44,055 nucleotides of DNA. Origin: Oscillospiraceae bacterium (lineage in GTDB: Bacteria; Bacillota; Clostridia; Oscillospirales; UBA929). A program made the position numbers and the translations under genes. Shown here piece after piece: positions 16,797 to 25,678 of this stretch; the first letter of the stretch is position 1; each line of letters begins with the position of its first letter. Location of the stretch: NCBI GenBank assembly GCA_031254195.1, contig JAIRUW010000047.1, positions 1 through 44,055 of the forward strand, read 5' to 3'. The notes under the pieces were generated by a model that saw only the letters and a list, made by a program, of their open reading frames with translations, ran no database searches and was not told the origin of the DNA.

Positions 16797-16825
16797 ATTT
16801 TATCATATTCCGCGAAACGCGTCAA
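16797..16825 (-). promoter_or_regulatory. Promoter of gltX and the downstream operon
   Basis: On the minus strand TTGACG (16825-16820), a 17-bp spacer and TAAAAT (16802-16797), with an extended -10 TGA. Start is predicted near 16790, about 15 nt before the gltX ATG. Confidence 0.7.
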
Positions 16826-16876
16826 ATGAAAACCACGGAACTGTAGGCCGTTAAGGAAATTGTAAGGAAAATAATT

Positions 16877-16905
16877 TTGACAACCAAGGAACATTCTGCT
16901 ATAAT
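16877..16905 (+). promoter_or_regulatory. Full-consensus promoter of the S-layer-homology gene
   Basis: TTGACA (16877-16882), 17-bp spacer, TATAAT (16900-16905): a perfect sigma-A consensus with a TGC extended -10. The leader is about 50 nt and the ribosome binding site is AGGAGG (16946-16951). High expression is expected. Confidence 0.88.
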
Positions 16906-16960
16906 AAGCGTCAAAGTACACGATGGGATATTGTAAACTAATTTTAGGAGGATTCCAAAG

Positions 16961-19900
16961 ATGAAAACACGCAAACGGATACTTATGCCTGTTGTATGGC
17001 TTATCATTGCCGCCATGCTGGCGGGGAATTTTGTGGCGCTGGCGAATCAAGACTTGGCGAATGAAGACGCAACCCAATTGCAAAATACTGGTCGTCCCGC
17101 CGCTATTGAAAACGGCACCGTACTTCCGGAAATTTGCGGCCCGGGCGGAAGATCAAGCGTCTCATGGCTGTTAACGTCGTCTCCACCGGGGGTTACTCTC
17201 AATGGATATTCTTTCACTGTCGATCCGGCGGTTAATGGCATAGTGAGTTTGGTGGCAACTGTCTCGAATAGCGGTATTAATGCTGCCAATCAGGTTACAT
17301 TCGCCAGTGTTCCGGTAAAAGGAACGGACGCCATATTGGTGGAAACTGCAAAAACATCCCTACAGACCAATCTTTGGAATACGATCCGCGGAAATAATAT
17401 CGGCACTCAGAATGAGGTCATGTTAGACCTCAATCTTCCCCAGTCAGGAGCAAATGGAACTACCATATCGTGGAGTTCGAACAATCCCGCTGTGGCAGGA
17501 AATGGAAGCGTGACCCGTCCGGCGGCGGGCAGCCCTGATGCTTCTGTAACATTGACAGCGGAAATAGTTAGAAACAGCGCAAAAGATTCCATTTCTATCA
17601 CTGTGACGGTATTGGCAAACAATGACGCAGCGGATGTCACGTATGTCAAGGGTCAGTTGACTTGGAACATTATCCGTAATTCTAACGATGTGCAAACCAA
17701 TATAACCGGCAGCCTTAATTTGCCTACAACCGGTGTTTTTGCCGGCAGAAACGGCGTTACGATCACATGGGTGTCAAGCAATAATAATGTGATCTCGACT
17801 ACCGGTACTGTCACGCGTCCGGTCTCCGGCAGTGATATTCCTGTGACATTGACGGCAACAATCACGAAGGGCGGAAGTACCGATACAGTGCAATTCTCCC
17901 TTACCGTCAAGGTCAATGATACCCAAGCGCAAATCAACGCGGTCAGAGGTTGGCTCACTTGGGACAGGATTAGGGGCAACAACGCCGCGCAGACGGATGT
18001 GACCACAAGCGGCAACACAACGTCCAGGCGGTATAACGTAGGCCAAAACCTCTCCTTGCCGACGACCCCTCAGGCATCCATTTCCAATATCGCCATTGAT
18101 AATGATGTGTTTATCAACTGGTCGGTAAGCCCCAACAGCAATAACCTAAACGTAAACACCGGCGTTGTGACTGTCCCGCTGACCGGCAGCGGCATAGAGC
18201 TGACGCTGACAGCCACGATTACAAAAGCCTCGGCCGGGCAGCCGCCCACCAATAATACGGTGATCTTCTACCTAGTCCTCCTGCCCGACCAGGCGGCGGT
18301 AGACGCGGTCAAGGATTGGCTGGTCTGGGATAGGATCAGGGGCAGCAACGAACAGCAGAGCAGCGTTACCAGCAGCGGTAATACATCGTCCAGACGGTAT
18401 GAGATACGGTCAAACCTTATCTTGAAGCCGACGATCCCCTCCCCCCTCTCTAACGTAGCAACTGATAACGTGACCATCACATGGACCATTTCGGGCGGTT
18501 CGTCGTCCGCCACTGTCAATCCAAACACCGGGGTCGGCACATTCCCGTCCTCCGGCAACGGCCAGCAAGTGACGATGACAGCTACCGTCAGGCGGAATAA
18601 CGCCACGGCCACCAAAGATTTTTTCCTCACCCTGCTGCCCGCATCAACGGACCAGTTGGCGGTCAACGCGGCCATGAACTGGGTAGACTGGGGCCGGATC
18701 CGTTCTGGAAACCCCATTAACAACTCTGCAACCGGGCCTTACGAAACGTATGCTAACCTTACCCTGCCCACCTCCTATACATATTCCCCCACCAGCAACA
18801 CAAGCGATAACAGGACGGTGACCATCCGCTGGGAGGTCACCAGCAGCGGCACCGGTAATATCATAACCACCTCCGGCACTAACATCGGCAGGGTAACGCC
18901 CCCGTCCAACGCCACTGCTTCCAATCCTGCCGAGATTAAACTGACAGCGGTGTTTACTTGCGGCAATGTCAATATCACCACGACCGCGGATAACCCCAAC
19001 GCAAAAACCTTCGATCTCACCGTCCGGCAACCGAGTGATGCCGAAGCCGTGAGGGCGGATCGCGACGCGATTACTTGGGACAGCATAAAGGGAAGGAACA
19101 CCAACGAATACGCTGTGTGGAGCAGCCTCCTCCTGCCGGTCACGGGCGACACCGGCACGACGGTTACATGGAGTTCGAGCAATACATCTCTTATCCAAAA
19201 CAACGGGGCTGTGAATCTGCCAGCCTCCGGCGTCGCTACAGTGACCCTGACGGTTGTCATCAGAAAGGGTAACGCCAGCGAGACAAAATATTTTTACCTG
19301 ACTGTCGGCAACCCCGCCTTCGAGATCGAGTATACCGCCACCGGCGCCATCGCCACACTGCCGATGGACGCATTCAACAGGACGAGCAACAATGGGACGA
19401 GAAGCATTGAGCTGCAGACTACTGCCGGCAACGTCACCTTCGACGCCGCCGCTGCGAGAGCAATCGGTGGCCGGGCCGACACGGGGGGCGATGTCGTCGT
19501 ATCGATTAACTGGCTTAGTGCAAGCGACCTGACGTACGCCCAGCAAACCGCCTCTGCCGGCAGGACGGTCTATGAGCTGTCGGTCAGGGTAGGCAACACA
19601 ACCGTCACCAGCTTCATGGGCGGCACCGCCACCGTAAGCATCCCCTACACCCTCCCATGGGGCGAAGACGCCAACGCGACCGTCGCTTATTTCCTTGACA
19701 GCAACGGCGGGAAGCAGCCTGTCCGCGCCCTCTATGACACCAATACCAGGCGGATGGTCTTCGCCACCGGGCATTTCTCCAAGTTCATCATCGGCTATAA
19801 CCCCGTCAAGTTCACCGACGACGCCGCAATCAACGCCTACCAGAGCGGCTGGGCGGCTGGGCACATCGCCTTCGTCGGCGCGCGCGAGATGTTCAAGGGC

Positions 19901-20380
19901 GATCAGAACCGCAACTACAACCCGGGCAGCAATATCACCCGCGGCGAGTTCCTAGCGGTGCTCTTCAACATAGAAGGCGCCAACTTAAACCAATATCAAA
20001 GCAGCCGCTTTACCGACCTCGGCAACGACACCTGGAATATCCCCCACATCGCCTGGGCGGACGTCAACGGCATCCTCGGCAGCTACACAAGCAGCACCTT
20101 CCGCCCCAGAGAGGCAATCACCCGCGCCGATATGGCTTACTGGCTGTATAACTTCATCCAGTTCAAGGGCATACAGCTCAAACAGCTCAGCGTGATTACC
20201 TTCTCAGACACAGGCGGGCTTTCGATGGATTACCGGACCGCTACAGACAGTCTGGCCAGCGCCGGGATCATCTCCGGCTACGGAGAAGGCGCCATCCGGG
20301 AGTACAGGCCGAACAACACCGCCACCCGCGCCGAGATCGCCTCCATCCTGCGCATGTTCATTGAGAGGACATTAGGCTAA
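16961..20380 (+). CDS. S-layer-homology surface protein with six Ig-like repeats
   Basis: The 1139-residue product has a signal peptide (about 1-29, VVWLIIAAMLAGNFVALA). Six modules of roughly 75-130 residues follow, each opening with a WxxIRGxN-type helix (e.g. WLTWDRIRGNN) and continuing with ITWSSNN and GTVTRP strands. They resemble 'atrophied bacterial Ig' domains. A beta domain (about 785-940) precedes three SLH domains (about 950-1139, motifs ITRGEFLAVL, ITRADMAYWL, ATRAEIASIL) that should bind pyruvylated wall polymer. It should therefore be an abundant wall-attached adhesin or S-layer component. Promoter, AGGAGG site and terminator make it monocistronic. Its 5' third is much AT-richer (about 40% GC in a sampled stretch) than its 3' part (about 60%). 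Confidence 0.92.
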   Translation: MKTRKRILMPVVWLIIAAMLAGNFVALANQDLANEDATQLQNTGRPAAIENGTVLPEICGPGGRSSVSWLLTSSPPGVTLNGYSFTVDPAVNGIVSLVATVSNSGINAANQVTFASVPVKGTDAILVETAKTSLQTNLWNTIRGNNIGTQNEVMLDLNLPQSGANGTTISWSSNNPAVAGNGSVTRPAAGSPDASVTLTAEIVRNSAKDSISITVTVLANNDAADVTYVKGQLTWNIIRNSNDVQTNITGSLNLPTTGVFAGRNGVTITWVSSNNNVISTTGTVTRPVSGSDIPVTLTATITKGGSTDTVQFSLTVKVNDTQAQINAVRGWLTWDRIRGNNAAQTDVTTSGNTTSRRYNVGQNLSLPTTPQASISNIAIDNDVFINWSVSPNSNNLNVNTGVVTVPLTGSGIELTLTATITKASAGQPPTNNTVIFYLVLLPDQAAVDAVKDWLVWDRIRGSNEQQSSVTSSGNTSSRRYEIRSNLILKPTIPSPLSNVATDNVTITWTISGGSSSATVNPNTGVGTFPSSGNGQQVTMTATVRRNNATATKDFFLTLLPASTDQLAVNAAMNWVDWGRIRSGNPINNSATGPYETYANLTLPTSYTYSPTSNTSDNRTVTIRWEVTSSGTGNIITTSGTNIGRVTPPSNATASNPAEIKLTAVFTCGNVNITTTADNPNAKTFDLTVRQPSDAEAVRADRDAITWDSIKGRNTNEYAVWSSLLLPVTGDTGTTVTWSSSNTSLIQNNGAVNLPASGVATVTLTVVIRKGNASETKYFYLTVGNPAFEIEYTATGAIATLPMDAFNRTSNNGTRSIELQTTAGNVTFDAAAARAIGGRADTGGDVVVSINWLSASDLTYAQQTASAGRTVYELSVRVGNTTVTSFMGGTATVSIPYTLPWGEDANATVAYFLDSNGGKQPVRALYDTNTRRMVFATGHFSKFIIGYNPVKFTDDAAINAYQSGWAAGHIAFVGAREMFKGDQNRNYNPGSNITRGEFLAVLFNIEGANLNQYQSSRFTDLGNDTWNIPHIAWADVNGILGSYTSSTFRPREAITRADMAYWLYNFIQFKGIQLKQLSVITFSDTGGLSMDYRTATDSLASAGIISGYGEGAIREYRPNNTATRAEIASILRMFIERTLG
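17330..19300 (+). repeat. Tandem protein-coding repeats in the S-layer gene
   Basis: Six units begin near 17340, 17640, 17935, 18300, 18660 and 19045. Units three and four are the most alike at DNA level, both encoding a WDRIRG core, then SGNT and SRRY. Variation in length and codon use argues for old duplications with drift. Confidence 0.75.
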
Positions 20381-20395
20381 CGCATATCAACCCGC

Positions 20396-20428
20396 CCGGC
20401 GGCCGGAAACACCGGCCGCCGGTTTTTT
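20396..20428 (+). terminator. Strong intrinsic terminator of the S-layer gene
   Basis: An 11-bp perfect stem (CCGGCGGCCGG with its complement), AAACA loop and six T residues, 16 bases after the stop codon. Confidence 0.95.
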
Positions 20429-20484
20429 CGTCCCCTTTCGTATGGACACCCCGCTTTTTTGGGATACTGTGCTTATGTGAGGTG

Positions 20485-20709
20485 ATGAGCATCAACAGGC
20501 ACCGTTTTCAATCCGACATGGAGGCGGCGTGGGAGCTTCGCCCCGGTACGGACGAGACGCCGGGTACCAGCGCCCACCATAACCGCTTCGCCCGCCCCAT
20601 GAGCGGGCACACAGCCACCGGACCGTCACAACCCAACCCGGACATTCGCGGCGGCGCACCGCCGCAAAAAACGTCTGCGGCAGCGAAAAACAGAGGAAAC
20701 GGGAGCTAA
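20485..20709 (+). CDS. Possible small protein of unknown function
   Basis: An ATG at 20485 opens a 74-codon frame ending at 20709. The product is hydrophilic and rich in Gly, Pro, Thr and Arg, beginning MSINRHRFQSDMEAAWELRP. I recognise no family. GTGAGG lies only 2-3 bases before the ATG, which is too close for a good ribosome binding site. The stop codon falls in the loop of a 10-bp hairpin. It could be a real small gene or chance open frame in GC-rich DNA. Confidence 0.3.
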   Translation: MSINRHRFQSDMEAAWELRPGTDETPGTSAHHNRFARPMSGHTATGPSQPNPDIRGGAPPQKTSAAAKNRGNGS

Positions 20710-20719
20710 TCCCGTTTCC
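20695..20719 (+). terminator. Hairpin upstream of the ctsR promoter
   Basis: A perfect 10-bp stem (GGAAACGGGA, loop GCTAA). There is no T tract, so it is at best a weak terminator. It isolates the ctsR regulatory region from upstream DNA. Confidence 0.45.
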
Positions 20720-20730
20720 CCCGCTCTAAT

Positions 20731-20747
20731 GGTCAGAAATGGTCAAA
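20731..20747 (+). promoter_or_regulatory. CtsR operator 1
   Basis: GGTCAGAAATGGTCAAA matches the CtsR tandem heptad (RGTCAAA-n3-RGTCAAA) and lies just upstream of the -35 box. Confidence 0.88.
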
Positions 20748-20755
20748 TATCAATA

Positions 20756-20784
20756 TTGCATCCTGACCTTTCCTGACGTACAAT
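20756..20784 (+). promoter_or_regulatory. Promoter of the ctsR-mcsA-mcsB-clpC operon
   Basis: TTGCAT (20756-20761), 17-bp spacer and TACAAT (20779-20784). The spacer is exactly CtsR operator 2. The start should fall near 20791, inside operator 3. Confidence 0.8.
20762..20778 (-). promoter_or_regulatory. CtsR operator 2, filling the promoter spacer
   Basis: Read on the minus strand, CGTCAGGAAAGGTCAGG fits the CtsR tandem heptad. Its 17 bp coincide exactly with the spacer between -35 and -10. Confidence 0.8.
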
Positions 20785-20786
20785 AT

Positions 20787-20803
20787 GGTCAGGGAATGTC
20801 AAA
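20787..20803 (+). promoter_or_regulatory. CtsR operator 3
   Basis: GGTCAGGGAATGTCAAA, a third heptad pair. It spans the predicted transcription start and ends next to the ribosome binding site AAAGGAGG. Confidence 0.8.
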
Positions 20804-20815
20804 GGAGGTTTTGCC

Positions 20816-21259
20816 GTGGGTCTGTCCGACCTGATTGCGCAATTCATCCTCGCGGGGCTGGAACAGTCCGGCGGGGCGGTGGAGCTGTCACGGGGAAGCC
20901 TCGCCGAGCGTTTTGGGTGCGTACCCAGCCAGATCAACTATGTCCTGACCACCCGCTTCACGCCCGAGCACGGCTTTATCATCGAGACAAAGCGGGGGGG
21001 GGGCGGCTACATCCGCGTCATCCGCGTCCGCGTCTCGCCGCGCGACCTCATCATGCACACCATCAACGCCGTCGGCGACAGCCTAGACGCGGCAAGCGCT
21101 GCCGCGTTTTTGCAAAATTTACGCGATGTGCTGGGCGGCTTGCCGGCGGACATCATAGGCGCCGCCTGTTCCGACCGCGCCTTGCGCGGCCTTGATCAAG
21201 CTAGGCGCGACGAGGTGCGCGCTTCTATCTTCAAGCAGTGCCTGTTGCATGTTTTATAG
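20816..21259 (+). CDS. ctsR: Heat-shock repressor CtsR
   Basis: CtsR represses clp and protein-quality-control genes and is inactivated on heat shock. The 147-residue product has an N-terminal winged helix (MGLSDLIAQFILAGLEQS, then LAERFGCVPSQINYVLTTRF) and the glycine-rich wing GGGGYIRVIR (about 62-71), which acts as the heat sensor in the family. A C-terminal helical domain follows. The start is GTG at 20816 after AAAGGAGG. Three CtsR boxes in its own promoter predict autoregulation. First gene of a typical ctsR-mcsA-mcsB-clpC operon. Confidence 0.95.
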   Translation: MGLSDLIAQFILAGLEQSGGAVELSRGSLAERFGCVPSQINYVLTTRFTPEHGFIIETKRGGGGYIRVIRVRVSPRDLIMHTINAVGDSLDAASAAAFLQNLRDVLGGLPADIIGAACSDRALRGLDQARRDEVRASIFKQCLLHVL

Positions 21260-21270
21260 GAGGGCTGACT

Positions 21271-21672
21271 ATGTTTTTCATCCATTCCGCGCCGGTATCG
21301 GAGCCGCCGCCCTGCCCCGCCTGCGGGATCAGGCCGGGCGAAATATCGCAGACGGGGCGCGTGGGCTGCCCTGAGTGCTACCGACACTTTTCCGAGCGCC
21401 TAACGCCGTACATCCGCCGCGTCCACGGCCCCGCGGCACACACGGGGCGTATCCCCAAAAGCGCGGGTGAGCATCTCTATCGAAAGCGGCATCTGGCGGA
21501 ATTACAGGCCGCATTGCAACACGCCATATCGCGCCAGGAATTTGAAAAGTGCGCCGAACTGCGCGATGAAATAAAGAACCACTCCATCGGCTTGCAAGAG
21601 AGCGGACATTCATTTTCCGCGCCCGTCAGCAAGCCGCGCATGGAGCGTGACACGGGAGGTGAACAGCCGTGA
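21271..21672 (+). CDS. mcsA: McsA, activator of the McsB arginine kinase, with a single zinc finger
   Basis: McsA binds and activates McsB. The 133-residue product has one C4 zinc finger (CPAC...CPEC, about 14-39) and a C-terminal UVR motif (LQAALQHAISRQEFEKCAELRDEI, about 78-101). Bacillus McsA carries an additional zinc finger before the one equivalent to GRxGCPECY; here the N terminus is only MFFIHSAPVSEPPP, so that finger is absent. ATG at 21271 follows AGGAGG (21258-21263). An earlier in-frame start at 21238 would overlap ctsR and adds no cysteine pair. The stop overlaps the mcsB GTG. Confidence 0.88.
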   Translation: MFFIHSAPVSEPPPCPACGIRPGEISQTGRVGCPECYRHFSERLTPYIRRVHGPAAHTGRIPKSAGEHLYRKRHLAELQAALQHAISRQEFEKCAELRDEIKNHSIGLQESGHSFSAPVSKPRMERDTGGEQP

Positions 21673-22679
21673 CCGGCAACAGCATTGTATCTTACCGCGC
21701 GCGGCTGGCGCGCAACATCCGCGGCCACGCGTTTCCTGGCCGCATGGACGCCCGCGCCAGACTGGCGCTGACGGAGGATGTTGCGAAGACCCTCACCCAA
21801 GCGGCGGGCGGCGGCGCGTTTACCTACCTGCCGCTGGATAAAAGCAGTGTGACCGCGGCGGCCTTACGGGAGAGACGTTTCATCAGCCCTGAGTTCGCCG
21901 CCGAGGACGCGCCGCACGGCGTTGTGCTGTCCGCCGACAAGACCGTTTCGGTCATGCTGTGCGAAGAAGACCACTTGCGGATTCAGGCCTTTGGAGACGA
22001 CCTCGCCGCCTGCCTGCGGACAGCGCAGGATATAGAGACGCTGATCGACGAGACACACCCGCTCGCGTTCGACGAAGCGCTGGGTTACCTCACCGCCTGC
22101 CCCACGAACCTGGGTACCGGCCTCCGGGCGTCGGCGCTGATGCACCTGCCCGCGCTGAGCGAGACGCCGCCGATGCGCCGTCTTATCCAGCAGGCCGGGG
22201 CGTCGGGACTGGCGGTGCGTGGCTTCTACGGCGAGGGCACACAGGCCGCTTGGGGGTATTACCAGATCTCCAACGCCGTGACATTGGGGCTGGACGAGCA
22301 GGAGATTATCACTACCCTGTCTGAGGTGACCGGGCAGATTGCGGATTTTGAACAGAAGGCGCGGCAATCGCTTTACAAAAGCGACCCCGTCGGCCTGACC
22401 GACCGTGTTTGGCGCGCTGTGGGCATATTGCAAAACGCGCGGCGGATTACCACAAAGGAGGCGATGGACTGCCTCGCCGCCATCCGGCTGGGCGTCTCGC
22501 TCGACCTGCTGCCCGGCTACGACACACAGCTTGCCGACCGCCTCTCGCAAGAGGTCTGGCCGGGGCTGCTCAGCGAAGCCAAAGGCCCTTTCGCCAACCA
22601 GGCCGAACGGGACGAAGTACGCGCCGCCATGCTGCGAAGCGTGACAGAGGGGAAGGAGATTGAGAGCAATGACCAATAA
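21669..22679 (+). CDS. mcsB: Protein-arginine kinase McsB
   Basis: McsB phosphorylates arginine residues and so marks proteins for ClpCP degradation. The 336-residue product belongs to the phosphagen kinase fold. It has SYRARLARNIRG (about 8-19), an HLRIQAF catalytic-loop segment near residue 103, the CPTNLGTGLRAS signature near residues 144-155, and a C-terminal ITTKEAMD region. The start is GTG at 21669, overlapping the mcsA stop as GTGA. It overlaps clpC by 11 bases, so the operon is tightly coupled. Confidence 0.94.
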   Translation: MTGNSIVSYRARLARNIRGHAFPGRMDARARLALTEDVAKTLTQAAGGGAFTYLPLDKSSVTAAALRERRFISPEFAAEDAPHGVVLSADKTVSVMLCEEDHLRIQAFGDDLAACLRTAQDIETLIDETHPLAFDEALGYLTACPTNLGTGLRASALMHLPALSETPPMRRLIQQAGASGLAVRGFYGEGTQAAWGYYQISNAVTLGLDEQEIITTLSEVTGQIADFEQKARQSLYKSDPVGLTDRVWRAVGILQNARRITTKEAMDCLAAIRLGVSLDLLPGYDTQLADRLSQEVWPGLLSEAKGPFANQAERDEVRAAMLRSVTEGKEIESNDQ

Positions 22680-25092
22680 ATTCACCCAGCGCGCCAACGC
22701 CGCCATCCAGCTGGCGCACGAAGCCGCCGCCGAACTGGGGCACGGCTATGTGGGCACCGAGCATATCTTGCTGGGGCTGGCCCGGGAAGGGAGCGGCGTG
22801 GCGTCGCATGAGCTGGAAAAGGCCGGCGCGTCCGGCGATATGCTGACGAAAAAAGCCATAGAGATCGTGGGCCGGGGGGAACCGGGCGAGCGGCCCTTGC
22901 AAGGGCTGACGCCGCGTGCCAAGCGCGTTGTGGACCTCGCGGGCGAGGAAGCCGCCCGTTTGGGGCATACCTTCATCGGCACCGAGCATCTGCTGTTGGG
23001 CGTCCTGCACGAAGGGGATTCCATCGCCTCGCATATGCTGACGGCCCTAGGCGTGGATGTGCGCAAGCTATATAACGAGGTGGTGCGCGCCGTCAGCACG
23101 GGCGCGCAAATGGGTAAAACGGCGGAGACGGGCAAACGGCGCGGAGGCGCGGAACTGCGAGTCCTTTCGCAATTCTCAAAAAGCCTGACCGACGCCGCCC
23201 GGGAAGGCAAGCTGGACCCGGTCATCGGGCGGGAAGAGGAAATCACAAGGGTGATCCAAATCCTATCCCGCCGCACCAAAAATAACCCCGTCCTGATCGG
23301 CGAGCCGGGCGTGGGAAAGACGGCGGTGGCTGAAGGGCTGGCGCAGCGTGTCGCCGACGGCGACACGCCGGAAAACCTGCTGGATAAACAAATCGTATCA
23401 CTCGACCTGTCGGCGATGGTGGCCGGGACGAAATACCGCGGCGAGTTTGAGGAGCGCTTGAAATCGGCGATGGAGGAAGTGAAAACCTCCGGGAACGTGA
23501 TTCTCTTTATTGACGAAATGCACACCCTTGTAGGCGCGGGGGCGGCGGAAGGCGCCATTGACGCGGCCAATATCCTCAAGCCTGCCCTCTCGCGCGGGGA
23601 GATTCAGGTCATCGGCGCGACGACAATGGAGGAATACCGCAAGTATGTAGAAAAAGACAAGGCTCTGGAGCGCCGTTTCGAGCCGGTGACGGTGGGCGAG
23701 CCGTCGGAGGAAGAGACGCTGGAAATCCTCAAGGGCTTGCGTGACAAATACGAGGCGCACCACAAGGTCAAACTGAATGACCAGGCCCTTCAGGCGGCGG
23801 TAACGCTGTCGGTGCGCTACATCGCCGACCGTTTCCTGCCCGACAAGGCCATCGACCTCATTGATGAAGCGGCCTCCCGGCTGCGGATGAACGCCCGGAC
23901 CGTGCCGCCCGACCTGCGCGGGATGGAGGAGAGGCTGGCGGCCATCCGCACGGAAAAAGACGCCGCTGTGACCGGGCAGCGCTTTGAGGACGCGGCACGG
24001 CTGCGCGACGAGGAGAAAACGCTCTCCGAAGAGCTGGAGGAGAAAAAGCGGGAATGGCGGACACATGCCGCGGGCGGCGGCGGGGAGGTCATGGAGGACG
24101 ACGTAGCCGCCATCGTGTCCGGCTGGACAGGCATCCCCGTCACCCGGCTGACCGAGGACGAGAGCGGCCGTCTGTTGAAGATGGAGGAAATCCTGCACGA
24201 GCGCGTCGTGGGGCAGGATGAGGCGGTGGGCGCGGTGGCGCGGGCCGTGCGGCGCGGCCGGGTGGGGCTGAAAGACCCCAAACGCCCCGGCGGCAGTTTC
24301 ATCTTCCTAGGGCCGACCGGCGTGGGCAAGACCGAGCTGTGCAAAGCGCTGGCCGAGGCGCTGTTCGGCGACGAGAACGCCATGATCCGCACCGACATGT
24401 CCGAGTTTATGGAAAAACACGCCGTATCCAAGCTGATTGGCTCCCCGCCGGGCTATGTCGGCTACGACGAGGCGGGCGGGCTGACCGAGAAAGTGCGCCG
24501 CAAGCCCTATTCGGTCGTGCTGTTCGACGAGATCGAGAAAGCGCACCCCGACATCTTCAATCTGCTGCTGCAAATTTTAGAGGACGGGGTGCTGACCGAC
24601 AGCCACGGGCGGCGCATCAGCTTCCGCGATTCGATTGTGGTCATGACCTCCAATGTGGGCGCGAAAAATATCACCGAGCGGAGCAAAACCCCCGGCTTTT
24701 CGCAAAGCGACCGCTCGCCCACTGACGAATCCATCAAGAGCGACGTGCTCAAGGAGCTGAAAAACACCTTCCGCCCCGAGTTCCTCAACCGCGTGGACGA
24801 GGTGATCGTCTTTAGCAAGCTGACGCGTGAGCAAATACGCGAAATCGCGGAGAAGATGCTGGCCCCCTTGATCCGCCGCGTCGAAGAGAGGGGAATCAGG
24901 CTGACCGTGCAGCCGCAGGCGCTCGATCTGCTCGCCGGCCGCGGGTTTGACCCGGTGATGGGCGCGAGGCCGCTGAGGAGGGCCATCCAGACAGAAGTGG
25001 AGGATGTGTTGGCGGAGAAAATCCTCTCCGGTGAGATTAAAGAAAACGCGGATGTGGGGGTGGAGGATGGACGTATCGTTATCCGCGGTTAG
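22669..25092 (+). CDS. clpC: ATP-dependent Clp protease ATPase subunit ClpC
   Basis: ClpC is the hexameric unfoldase that feeds substrates, including arginine-phosphorylated proteins, to ClpP. The 807-residue product has a double Clp-N domain (about 1-145), D1 with Walker A GEPGVGKT near 210, a coiled-coil M domain with a UVR motif (about 415-460), and D2 with Walker [11 protein letters not shown] near 547. A C-terminal D2-small domain follows. The sensor region [14 protein letters not shown] is intact. ATG at 22669 follows AAGGAG by about 10 bases, inside the mcsB 3' end. Regulation is expected through CtsR. Length is normal. Confidence 0.96.
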   Translation: MTNKFTQRANAAIQLAHEAAAELGHGYVGTEHILLGLAREGSGVASHELEKAGASGDMLTKKAIEIVGRGEPGERPLQGLTPRAKRVVDLAGEEAARLGHTFIGTEHLLLGVLHEGDSIASHMLTALGVDVRKLYNEVVRAVSTGAQMGKTAETGKRRGGAELRVLSQFSKSLTDAAREGKLDPVIGREEEITRVIQILSRRTKNNPVLIGEPGVGKTAVAEGLAQRVADGDTPENLLDKQIVSLDLSAMVAGTKYRGEFEERLKSAMEEVKTSGNVILFIDEMHTLVGAGAAEGAIDAANILKPALSRGEIQVIGATTMEEYRKYVEKDKALERRFEPVTVGEPSEEETLEILKGLRDKYEAHHKVKLNDQALQAAVTLSVRYIADRFLPDKAIDLIDEAASRLRMNARTVPPDLRGMEERLAAIRTEKDAAVTGQRFEDAARLRDEEKTLSEELEEKKREWRTHAAGGGGEVMEDDVAAIVSGWTGIPVTRLTEDESGRLLKMEEILHERVVGQDEAVGAVARAVRRGRVGLKDPKRPGGSFIFLGPTGVGKTELCKALAEALFGDENAMIRTDMSEFMEKHAVSKLIGSPPGYVGYDEAGGLTEKVRRKPYSVVLFDEIEKAHPDIFNLLLQILEDGVLTDSHGRRISFRDSIVVMTSNVGAKNITERSKTPGFSQSDRSPTDESIKSDVLKELKNTFRPEFLNRVDEVIVFSKLTREQIREIAEKMLAPLIRRVEERGIRLTVQPQALDLLAGRGFDPVMGARPLRRAIQTEVEDVLAEKILSGEIKENADVGVEDGRIVIRG

Positions 25093-25678
25093 GTTCGCGC
25101 CGGTGTCGGTGCCGCGCGTCATGGCTTACGCCACGGAGCGGATGCAAAAGCGTTTGGCTTCAATGCCGTTTGCGCCCACCCACGCCGTCGTCGCGCTGTT
25201 TGTGGGGCGGCCTGACATCGGGAAACGGGGCGGCGACTACAGCAAAAACCAAGCGGTTTTGGGGCAGGACTGCGAGAGGCTGCGGGGCGAGTTCCCGGCG
25301 TACCGCTTTGCGGAAAGCGGCAACGCCTGGCCGCTGCCCGCCGTACAGGCCGCGCGTCTGGCCGGATTGGGTGTGGTCGGGGTCAACGGGCTGCTCTTTG
25401 TCCCGGGGCTGGGGTCGGCGCTGACCATCGGCGCGGTGCTGACCGACATGCCGTTATCAGATGGCGTGTTGCTCACAGAGAAGGGTGGTTATTGCCCGAG
25501 GTGCGGGGAGTGCGTCAAACGGTGCCCGGCCGGCGCGCTTACATATCAAAACGGCGCAAGGGGGTTTGAGCGGGCGAAATGTCTGGCGCACCGGCGGCAG
25601 AAAGAAGATTGGCCGCTTGAAAGACCCGGATATTACGGGTGCGATATTTGCCAGGATGTTTGCCCTATGAACTCATGA
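25067..25678 (+). CDS. Short QueG-like protein with two 4Fe-4S clusters
   Basis: The 203-residue product resembles the central and cluster-binding part of epoxyqueuosine reductase QueG: GLGVVGVNGLLFVPGLGS near residues 103-120, then CPRCGECVKRCP (about 143-154) and CDICQDVCPMN (about 193-203), which would hold two 4Fe-4S clusters. Full QueG is about 300-380 residues. This protein lacks the usual N-terminal part and ends right after the second cluster. Short 'double-cluster' proteins of this kind occur in Clostridia, and their substrate is not clear. The ATG at 25067 lies inside clpC (26-base overlap); ATG 25052 is an alternative. The 3' end overlaps the convergent gntR gene by 14 bases. Confidence 0.8.
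   Translation: MDVSLSAVRFAPVSVPRVMAYATERMQKRLASMPFAPTHAVVALFVGRPDIGKRGGDYSKNQAVLGQDCERLRGEFPAYRFAESGNAWPLPAVQAARLAGLGVVGVNGLLFVPGLGSALTIGAVLTDMPLSDGVLLTEKGGYCPRCGECVKRCPAGALTYQNGARGFERAKCLAHRRQKEDWPLERPGYYGCDICQDVCPMNS

Noticed and set aside
16776..16800. T-box riboswitch before gltX and the MetRS-like gene
   Set aside because: The predicted leader is only about 15-20 nt. No specifier hairpin or T-box sequence is present.
17330..19300. Possible CRISPR-like repeat array
   Set aside because: The repeats are long, diverged, in frame, and encode Ig-like protein modules. No short identical repeats or cas genes are present in the window.
18644..19864. 406-codon open frame opposite the S-layer gene
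   Set aside because: The composition is the complement of the Thr/Asn-rich repeats; no start signals or recognisable domain.
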